Below are positions 5,558 through 11,446 of a stretch of DNA of 17,123 nt, one piece after another. The notes under the pieces are model-generated. The model was not told the DNA's origin and ran no database searches. It saw only the letters and a list, made by a program, of their open reading frames with translations. The DNA lies in contig JBMFLE010000013.1 in the NCBI GenBank assembly GCA_049971355.1, positions 1 through 17,123 of the forward strand, given 5' to 3'. A program made the translations under genes and the position numbers. Numbering within the stretch: position 1 is the first letter of the stretch; each line of letters starts with the position of its first letter. Source of the stretch: JBMFLE01 sp049971355 (lineage in GTDB: Bacteria; Patescibacteriota; Patescibacteriia; UBA2591; UBA4787).

Positions 5558-7798
5558 ATGGAGTTTTCAACTCAATTTGCTGGCAGAAAATTAATTGTTA
5601 AAATTGGTGAAATGGCTGGACAAGCCAATGGTTCTTGTGTTGTTCAATATGGCGAAACAGTGGTTTTGGCTACGGCAACAATGGGCAGCCAAGACAAAGA
5701 TGTTGATTTTTTCCCATTAACCGTGGAATACGAAGAAAGATTTTACGCGGCAGGAAAAATTAAAGGTTCGCGTTTTATTAAACGAGAAACCAGACCGCCT
5801 GATGAGGCAATTTTAGCCGGCCGCTTTATTGACCGTTCTTTGAGGCCACTTTTTAATCAAGAATTACGTCGTGAGGTTCAGATTATTAATACGGTGTTAG
5901 CCACTGACCAAGAAAATGACCCAGATGTCGTGGCTCTTTATGCTTCAATTCTGGCTGTGGCAATTTCTGATATTCCCTGGGACGGGCCAATTGCCGGTCT
6001 ACGGATAGGTTTAATTCCTTCTTCAGATCCTAATCAACCACCCGAATTTTGTCTTAATCCAACTTATAATGCCCGAGCGAAAAGTCTACTCGATTTGGTT
6101 ATTTCTGGTTTTAAAGATCAAATTTTAATGATTGAAGCCGGGGCCTTTGAAGTTAGCGAAGAGACGATTTTCAAGGCTATAGAATTTGGCAATAAACACT
6201 TAGGTTCTTTGATTAAGTTTTTTGAGGAGATTGTGGCTAAAGCTGGTAAACCTAAAAATTTGACTCTCATTAAAAATTTAGAAAAAGAAAAAGAAGAATA
6301 TGTCAAAATAGTTGAAAATTTTATTAGAGACAACGCAGAAAAATATTTATTTCAGCAACCTCTGAGAACAAAAGCTGAAAGAATTGGCGCGGCGGAGAAA
6401 ATTAGACAAGATTTAGATATTTTGTTGACAGAGAAAAATATTAGTAAAGAAAAGAGGGAAAGAGCAATGAATTATATCAATAAATTGATTTATACTGAAG
6501 TTAGTCGAGGGATTTTAGAAAAAGGGAAAAGAATTGATGGCCGAAAACTTGATGAGATTAGACCAATCTCTGCTCAGGTTGGGATTTTACCGAGAGTTCA
6601 TGGTTCGGCAATTTTTCAGCGTGGAGAGACTCAGGTTCTTTCGACTGTAACTCTGGGAGCGCCAGGCATGGAGCAGTATTTGGATACGATGGAAGAAAGC
6701 GGTCGCAAGAGATTTATGCATCATTATAACTTTCCGCCATTTTGTTCAGGTGAAGTAGCTCCCTTAAGAATGACTGGTCGGCGAGAAACTGGTCATAGTG
6801 CTTTAGTTGAAAAGGGTTTAATACCTTTGATTCCTGATAAAGATTCGTTTCCTTATACTATTCGTGTTGTCTCCGAGGTTCTCTCTTCTAATGGTTCAAC
6901 TTCAATGGCTTCAACTTGCGCTTCCTGTCTGGCTTTAATGGATGCCGGGGTGCCGATTAAAAAACCGGTGGCTGGCGTGGCTATTGGTTTAGCCTCAGAA
7001 AGCGTCTCAATTCCGCTTGGGACAGGTAAAGGCAAAAAAATAAGTAAATGGAAAATTTTCACTGATTTACAGGACTTAGAAGATGGTCCGGGTGGCATGG
7101 ATTTTAAGGTTATTGGTACTGGCGACGGAATTACTGGCATTCAAATGGATACTAAAACTTATGGTCTAAATTTTGAGATTATAAAAGAGGCTTTGATTGC
7201 GGCTAAAAAAGCTCGTTTACAAATTTTAGATTTAATGAATCATGTTTTAGCCGAGCCGCGGAAGGAGTTATCGCCTTATGCGCCGAGAATTGTTTCATTT
7301 AGAATTGATCCAGAAAAAATTAGAACTGTTATCGGGCCAGGCGGTAAAGTAATTAATGATATTATTGCTAAAACTGGAGTAACAATTGATATTGAACAGG
7401 ATGGTTTAGTAGTCATTACCTCAACTAGTGAAGAGGCAATGCAAAAAGCAGTTGACTGGATTAAAAATTTGGTTCGCGAAATTAAGGTTGGTGAAGTTTT
7501 TCAAGGTAAAGTGACTCGAATTTTAGATTTTGGAACCTTTGTTGAGTTAGTGCCCGGACATGAAGGTATGGTTCATGTTTCGGAAATGGCGCCATATCGA
7601 ATAGAGCATCCATCCGAGATTGTTAAGGTTGGCGATGTTGTGCCGGTTAAAGTGATAGCAATTGATGAACATGGCAGAATTGATCTTTCCATGAGAGCAG
7701 CAAAAGAGCCAAGTTATGTTCCGCGGCTAAAACCAGTTAGAAAACAAATTAGGCGGCCATCCGGAAGGAAACGTCCTTCACTTAGGAGAAGATACTAA
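5558..7798 (+). CDS. pnp: Polyribonucleotide nucleotidyltransferase (PNPase)
   Basis: A 746-residue 3'-to-5' phosphorolytic exoribonuclease of the cytoplasm, trimeric in the family. Domains in order: first RNase PH (from about 5, with FIDRSLRPLF near 100), a helical linker, second RNase PH (from about 325, KRIDGRKLDEIRPI), KH (about 580-640, TVIGPGGKVINDI), S1 (about 648-715, GKVTRILDFGTFVEL), and a very basic tail rich in Arg and Lys. The active-site acids expected in the second RNase PH domain are present as D509 and D515. The usual GDMDFK stretch reads GGMDFK, so the aspartate between them is glycine. The position after rpsO is the classic arrangement, here with a NYN gene inserted. No SD before ATG 5558. 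Confidence 0.98.
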   Translation: MEFSTQFAGRKLIVKIGEMAGQANGSCVVQYGETVVLATATMGSQDKDVDFFPLTVEYEERFYAAGKIKGSRFIKRETRPPDEAILAGRFIDRSLRPLFNQELRREVQIINTVLATDQENDPDVVALYASILAVAISDIPWDGPIAGLRIGLIPSSDPNQPPEFCLNPTYNARAKSLLDLVISGFKDQILMIEAGAFEVSEETIFKAIEFGNKHLGSLIKFFEEIVAKAGKPKNLTLIKNLEKEKEEYVKIVENFIRDNAEKYLFQQPLRTKAERIGAAEKIRQDLDILLTEKNISKEKRERAMNYINKLIYTEVSRGILEKGKRIDGRKLDEIRPISAQVGILPRVHGSAIFQRGETQVLSTVTLGAPGMEQYLDTMEESGRKRFMHHYNFPPFCSGEVAPLRMTGRRETGHSALVEKGLIPLIPDKDSFPYTIRVVSEVLSSNGSTSMASTCASCLALMDAGVPIKKPVAGVAIGLASESVSIPLGTGKGKKISKWKIFTDLQDLEDGPGGMDFKVIGTGDGITGIQMDTKTYGLNFEIIKEALIAAKKARLQILDLMNHVLAEPRKELSPYAPRIVSFRIDPEKIRTVIGPGGKVINDIIAKTGVTIDIEQDGLVVITSTSEEAMQKAVDWIKNLVREIKVGEVFQGKVTRILDFGTFVELVPGHEGMVHVSEMAPYRIEHPSEIVKVGDVVPVKVIAIDEHGRIDLSMRAAKEPSYVPRLKPVRKQIRRPSGRKRPSLRRRY

Positions 7799-7835
7799 TT
7801 AAGAATTAGAAGTTTAAATTTAAATTATTACCTAG

Positions 7836-7870
7836 TTGACAAAAATAGATAGTGCATAGTCTTGTATATT
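7836..7870 (+). promoter_or_regulatory. Possible mreB promoter
   Basis: A perfect TTGACA stands at 7836-7841 in the pnp-mreB gap. The best -10-like word downstream is TATATT (7865-7870), but the 23-nt spacer is longer than usual. A GGAG SD follows at 7890-7893. Promoter activity is likely from position, but the exact elements are uncertain. Confidence 0.35.
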
Positions 7871-7901
7871 TGTAGAAGATTTGTAATTTGGAGTAGAGTT
7901 T

Positions 7902-8912
7902 ATGTTTTTTGTAAAAAAAATTGGCATTGATCTTGGCACAGCCACAACTCTGGTTTTTTTGCCGGGTAGGGGTATTGTTTTAAATGAGCCGTCAGTGGTG
8001 GCAATTTCTACTATTGATAAAAGTGTTTTAGCAGTTGGTAATGAAGCAAAGGAAATGATTGGTCGAACGCCTGATACAATCATCGCCCGTAAGCCAATGC
8101 GTGAAGGTGTGATTGCCGATTATAAAACAACTGAAGCGATGCTTCGCTATTATATTAGTAAAGCTATTGGCACCTTTCATTTATTTAAGCCCGAAGTTAT
8201 GGTAGCAGTGCCAGGCGGTATTACTTCAACTGAAAAACGAGCAGTTATTGATGCGACTTTAGCAGCTGGCGCTAAAGCTGCTTATATTATTAAAGAACCG
8301 ATTGCTGCGGCAATTGGAGCAAATATTCCGATTGGTTCAGCTTCTGGCCATATGATTGTTGATATGGGTGGCGGAACAACTGAGATAGCGGTAATTTCTT
8401 TAGGTGGCATTGTCGCCTCAACTTCAGTTCGAGTGGCTGGTAATAAATTCGATGCCGCGATTACTGAATATATCCGCAAAAAATATAATTTAGCTATTGG
8501 TGAGCAAACCGCGGAGGATGTTAAGATAAAAGTTGGCACCGCTTTGCCTTTAGAAGAAAAATTAACTCTGGATGTCCGTGGTCGTGATATGATTACTGGC
8601 TTACCGAGAATAATTACTGTTTCTTCTGAAGATGTAGTTGAGGCAATTCAAGATGAATTGAATCAAATTATTTCAGCAATTAAGTCAGTTCTTTTTGATA
8701 CCCCACCAGAATTATCAGCTGATATAATGGATAAAGGTATGATTTTAAGTGGCGGTAGTGCTTTATTGCGTTGTATTGATAAATTAATTACTCAAGTAAC
8801 CGGTGTGCCAGCTTATGCAGCTGATGAACCAATGTTGTGTGTGGCGAAAGGCACAGGCATTGCCTTAGAAAATTTGGATTCCTATAAGAAGTCTATTTTC
8901 TCCTTTAAATAA
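7902..8912 (+). CDS. mreB: Rod-shape actin homologue MreB
   Basis: 336 residues of the bacterial actin family, forming membrane-bound filaments that guide lateral cell-wall synthesis. Actin-type ATP sites are visible: phosphate 1 GIDLGTATT (8-16), phosphate 2 MIVDMGGGTTEIAVI (about 152-166), and the adenosine motif GMILSGGSALL (about 284-294). The IKEPIAAAIGANIPI stretch and the hydrophobic N-terminus (MFFVKK) also fit MreB rather than DnaK or FtsA. Length is typical. GGAG stands 8 nt before the ATG. mreC and mreD do not follow; the next genes are a HypC-like protein and a DUF6390-like protein, an unusual neighbourhood. Confidence 0.97.
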   Translation: MFFVKKIGIDLGTATTLVFLPGRGIVLNEPSVVAISTIDKSVLAVGNEAKEMIGRTPDTIIARKPMREGVIADYKTTEAMLRYYISKAIGTFHLFKPEVMVAVPGGITSTEKRAVIDATLAAGAKAAYIIKEPIAAAIGANIPIGSASGHMIVDMGGGTTEIAVISLGGIVASTSVRVAGNKFDAAITEYIRKKYNLAIGEQTAEDVKIKVGTALPLEEKLTLDVRGRDMITGLPRIITVSSEDVVEAIQDELNQIISAIKSVLFDTPPELSADIMDKGMILSGGSALLRCIDKLITQVTGVPAYAADEPMLCVAKGTGIALENLDSYKKSIFSFK

Positions 8913-8951
8913 CAGATTTTGTTAAAATTTTGTAGTCCTAAAAATTTTGGT

Positions 8952-9161
8952 ATGTGCTTGACTATTCCCTTTAAAGTAATTTCTGTCAAGGACGATCAAG
9001 CAATTGTCATTTTTAATAAAAATAAACAAAGGGTTAATTCCGGATTAATCAAAATTAAAAAGGGGGACTATGTTTTAGTTCAAAATAATACCATCATTAA
9101 AAAAATAAATAAAAAAATGGCCCAAAAGTGCTTTGATCTCCTTAAAAAGGAGGATTTATGA
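8952..9161 (+). CDS. HypC/HupF-family small protein
   Basis: A 69-residue protein beginning MCLTIPFKVISV, which matches the MCLxxPxxV start of HypC/HupF/HybG. In hydrogenase maturation these carry the Fe(CN)2CO unit through Cys2. The rest (GLIKIKKGDYVLVQNNTIIKKI) follows the OB-like HypC fold, but the usual H-x-G-F/Y-A block after VLV is replaced by QNNTI. The frame is open to a TTG at 8919, yet only ATG 8952 gives the essential Cys at position 2. No hydrogenase, hypD or hypE gene is in the window, so classical NiFe-hydrogenase maturation is doubtful. It lies 39 nt after mreB and overlaps the next gene by 4 nt (ATGA). The family call is fairly strong; the function here is unknown. Confidence 0.75.
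   Translation: MCLTIPFKVISVKDDQAIVIFNKNKQRVNSGLIKIKKGDYVLVQNNTIIKKINKKMAQKCFDLLKKEDL
9138..9153 (+). promoter_or_regulatory. SD of the DUF6390-like gene sequestered in a hairpin
   Basis: The SD AAGGAGG (9147-9153) is preceded by CTCCTT (9138-9143). CTCCTT pairs perfectly with AAGGAG across a 3-nt loop of A. The stem is made of the last codons of the HypC-like gene, so ribosomes finishing that gene would open it. This is a classic layout for translational coupling. Confidence 0.65.
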
Positions 9162-9823
9162 ATTCAGGATTAAAACTAACAGCTTTGTATGCTTACGGCT
9201 GTCGAAAAACAAGAGAGTTGGGAATTGATGAAAAACTGAAAAAGTTTGTTTTATTTAAAGAAAATGAAAAAGAAATTGAATCCGAGGTTAAGAAATTAGA
9301 ACCATTTTTCTATTATCAGTTGATTGCTAAAGCAAACGGAATTGATAATCCTTTTGATAAACAAGTGGTTAAGGCTTATTGGCTTGGTAATCAACTTCTA
9401 GAAAAGGTTAAACCAGAAATTTTAAAAGAATTAGTTGGTAAAGTTGATTCATCTTATTTAATCCGAGCTAATTATTTGATTCTTGGTGGTAAGGCTCATC
9501 ATAATTTTTCTGTTCTATCAAAAGTAGCGATTAGAAATGAAAAAATTTTAGAAATAGTGAATACTTGTTTGATTTCTTGGGGCGAAGTTAAAAAAATTTT
9601 AAAAGATGAGTTGATAATTTCTTATCAACCTTTGGTTTTAAGAAATAAAAAAATTATTTTTAGTGAAAGAGAGGAAAGGAAAATTGGATGTAGCCTGCTT
9701 AAAAAAGTATCTCTTAATGATATTATTTCAATTCATTTTAATGAAGCGCGGGAAGTTTTAAAACCTGATGATTTAGAACAACTGAGAAAATATACCCAGG
9801 AGGCGATTGAATTTTTTAACTAA
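9158..9823 (+). CDS. DUF6390-like protein paired with HypC-family gene
   Basis: 221 residues of unknown function. From memory of the family I align it with DUF6390. Shared blocks: LYAYGCRKTRELG near the N-terminus, YYQLIAKANGIDNPFDKQVV followed by KAYWLGNQLL (about 52-80), an AHHNFSVL segment (about 113-120), CLISWGEV (about 137-144), YQPLVLRN, and a tail DLEQLRKYTQEAI. The ISWGEVKKI...PLV part may be a HypC-like beta domain. No signal peptide or membrane segment, so probably cytoplasmic. ATG 9158 overlaps the HypC-like stop by 4 nt and has its own strong SD. The paired His residues and the single Cys in CLISWG are the obvious candidates for metal or ligand contact, but this is inference. Confidence 0.7.
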   Translation: MNSGLKLTALYAYGCRKTRELGIDEKLKKFVLFKENEKEIESEVKKLEPFFYYQLIAKANGIDNPFDKQVVKAYWLGNQLLEKVKPEILKELVGKVDSSYLIRANYLILGGKAHHNFSVLSKVAIRNEKILEIVNTCLISWGEVKKILKDELIISYQPLVLRNKKIIFSEREERKIGCSLLKKVSLNDIISIHFNEAREVLKPDDLEQLRKYTQEAIEFFN

Positions 9824-9847
9824 AAAGTCTGTCAACTGGCAGACTTT
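9824..9847 (+). terminator. Hairpin after the DUF6390-like gene, possible terminator
   Basis: AAAGTCTGTC (9824-9833) pairs with GGCAGACTTT (9838-9847) around the loop AACT; one pair is a G-T wobble. It begins 1 nt after the stop codon. The run of T within the right arm is short and CAAAATTT follows, so termination may be weak or the hairpin may protect the mRNA end. Confidence 0.5.
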
Positions 9848-9878
9848 CAAAATTTAAAGAGACAAAAGGTCTATTACT

Positions 9879-11084
9879 ATGAAAGTTGCGCATATTGTTT
9901 CAACTTTTCCGCCTTATTCTGGCGGAATGGGAAATGTTTGTTATCAGCAGGTCAAGGAATTGGCTAATCTCGGCCATGATGTCGTGGTCTTTACTCCAGA
10001 ATATAATAAAGAATATAATAAGGAGAAACTGACAACTGACAACTTACAACTTACAACCTTAAAGCCGATTTTAAAATATGGCAATGCAGCTTTTGTGCCG
10101 CAGGTTATGAGATATTTAAAGGATTTTGAAATCATCCATCTCCATTGGCCATTTATCGGCGCAGAAGCAGTTCTTTTTTGGAAATTATTTAAAAATCATT
10201 CTAACCAACGAACATATCCGAACACCACGAACACGCCACCACGATTAGTGGTGCAGTATCAAATGGATTTAGTTGGCCAAGGTATTTTTAGAGGAATTTT
10301 TAATTTTTATCAATTATTATTTATTCCTTTGATGGTTAAAGCAGCTGACAAGATTATCGTTTCTTCTCTTGATTATGCTCAAAATTCTCGACTCAAAAAT
10401 TTTCTTCTAAAATATCCAGGAAAATTTATAGAAATTCCTTTAGGTGTGGATATAAATAAATTTTATCCTAGAGAAAAAAATCAAGATTTGATAAAAAAAT
10501 ATAATTTAAGTCCTGATGAAAAAATTATTTTGTTTGTTGGCAGTTTAGATAAGGCGCATTATTTTAAGGGCTTGAGTGTTTTATTATCGGCAGTGGCAGA
10601 TTTAAGATTAAAGATTTCAGATTTAAGATTATTGATTGTTGGTGAAGGTAATTTGCAACCCAAGTATAAAAAATTAGCCCATAATTTAGGAATAGGCGAG
10701 CGAGTAATTTTTGCTGGCCGAGTTCCTGATAAAGAACTACCTGATTATTATAATTTATCTGATATTTTTATTTTGCCATCGATTGATAAATCAGAGGCAT
10801 TCGGCTTGGTTTTGTTAGAAGCAATGGCTTGCACTAAACCAATTATTGTTTCTGATTTACCCGGTCCGCGGACACTGGTGCGAGAAAACATTAATGGTTT
10901 GTTATTTAAAATAGGTGATAGTGACGACATGGCTCAGAAAATAAAATTTTTATTAGAAAACGAGAATCTGATTCAAGAGTGGGGGAGGGCTGGCAGAGAA
11001 ATAGTTGAACAAAATTATTCTTGGTCTATTGTCTGTCAAAGAATTGACAAACTCTACTTTTTAGTCTATTATTCGCGCGAATAG
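9879..11084 (+). CDS. Glycosyltransferase family 4 (GT-B), probable envelope glycan enzyme
   Basis: 401 residues, retaining GT-B fold, transferring a sugar from a nucleotide-sugar donor. The N-terminal domain starts HIVSTFPPYSGGMGNV, with the Gly-rich loop typical of GT4. IIHLHWPF follows near residue 88, then the linker ending EIPLGVDINKFYP. The C-terminal Rossmann domain has ILFVGSLDKAHYFKG, LLIVGEG, RVIFAGRV and the donor-binding E-x7-E motif in SEAFGLVLLEAM. Donor and acceptor cannot be read from sequence. Two segments look repeat-derived: EYNKEYNK followed by LTTDNLQLTT (9999-10056) and DLRLKISDLRLL (10599-10633). The last codons lie inside a 28-bp palindrome. Neighbours suggest surface polysaccharide or glycoprotein assembly. 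A weak AAAGGT stands before the ATG. Confidence 0.93.
   Translation: MKVAHIVSTFPPYSGGMGNVCYQQVKELANLGHDVVVFTPEYNKEYNKEKLTTDNLQLTTLKPILKYGNAAFVPQVMRYLKDFEIIHLHWPFIGAEAVLFWKLFKNHSNQRTYPNTTNTPPRLVVQYQMDLVGQGIFRGIFNFYQLLFIPLMVKAADKIIVSSLDYAQNSRLKNFLLKYPGKFIEIPLGVDINKFYPREKNQDLIKKYNLSPDEKIILFVGSLDKAHYFKGLSVLLSAVADLRLKISDLRLLIVGEGNLQPKYKKLAHNLGIGERVIFAGRVPDKELPDYYNLSDIFILPSIDKSEAFGLVLLEAMACTKPIIVSDLPGPRTLVRENINGLLFKIGDSDDMAQKIKFLLENENLIQEWGRAGREIVEQNYSWSIVCQRIDKLYFLVYYSRE
9999..10056 (+). repeat. Intragenic 12-bp and 7-bp tandem repeats in the GT4 gene
   Basis: GAATATAATAAA (9999-10010) is followed by GAATATAATAAG (10011-10022). Then come four heptamers: CTGACAA, CTGACAA, CTTACAA, CTTACAA (10029-10056). 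They encode EYNKEYNK and LTTDNLQLTT between a beta strand and the LKPILKYG stretch, where GT4 proteins usually have a shorter, variable loop. Confidence 0.8.
10599..10633 (+). repeat. Five degenerate heptamers in the GT4 gene
   Basis: AGATTTA, AGATTAA, AGATTTC, AGATTTA and AGATTAT follow in register. They encode most of DLRLKISDLRLLI. The encoded length is close to that of normal GT4 proteins, so here the tract looks tolerated in place rather than added. Confidence 0.6.
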
Positions 11085-11090
11085 TAGACT
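11063..11090. repeat. 28-bp near-perfect palindrome, possible operator
   Basis: AGTCTATTATTCGC (11063-11076) and GCGAATAGTAGACT (11077-11090) are inverted repeats with one mismatch and no spacer. The palindrome covers the last codons and the stop of the GT4 gene. Neither strand shows a T-run after it, so it is a poor intrinsic terminator. It ends 30 nt before the ArsR-like regulator gene, and a second small palindrome (TAGTTAAACTA, 11090-11100) adjoins it. A binding site for a dimeric regulator is possible. Confidence 0.6.
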
Positions 11091-11120
11091 AGTTAAACTA
11101 TAAAAAATTGATATTTTTTT

Positions 11121-11402
11121 ATGTTTAAACCACAGGAAATTAAAAGAGTCAATAAAATTTTTAAATCTTTGGGAAACGAAAGGCGACTTAAAATTCTAAG
11201 TTTATTATTGGGAGAGGGGCCAATGAGTGTTTCCGAAATTAGCGAAAAAATTAATTTTTCTTTAAAAAGCACTTCCAAACATTGTATAATTTTAGATCGG
11301 GCTGGCCTTGTTGAGGGTAGACAGATTGGCTTGAATAGAATTTATGATATAGATGACGAGGTTAGGAAACTATTAGTTTTCTTTTTTCAAAAATTTACTT
11401 AG
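11121..11402 (+). CDS. ArsR-like winged-helix transcription regulator
   Basis: 93 residues made almost wholly of one winged helix-turn-helix domain. IFKSLGNERRLKILSLLL forms the first helices, MSVSEISEKINFSLKSTSKH the helix-turn-helix, and LVEGRQIGLNRIYDI the wing. The length and layout match ArsR-family repressors. The metal-sensing ELCVCDL motif is absent; only one Cys (in KHCII) is seen, so it is not a typical metal sensor. The gene stands between a glycosyltransferase and a large membrane protein and has no SD. It may control its own neighbourhood through the palindrome just upstream. The ligand is unknown. Confidence 0.82.
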   Translation: MFKPQEIKRVNKIFKSLGNERRLKILSLLLGEGPMSVSEISEKINFSLKSTSKHCIILDRAGLVEGRQIGLNRIYDIDDEVRKLLVFFFQKFT

Positions 11403-11446
11403 AAATTATACGGTATTTTAAATAAAGGATAGTAAAAAATAGATTT

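Noticed and set aside
8919..8951. TTG start extending the HypC-like protein by 11 residues
   Set aside because: The family needs Met-Cys at the N-terminus; only ATG 8952 gives it.
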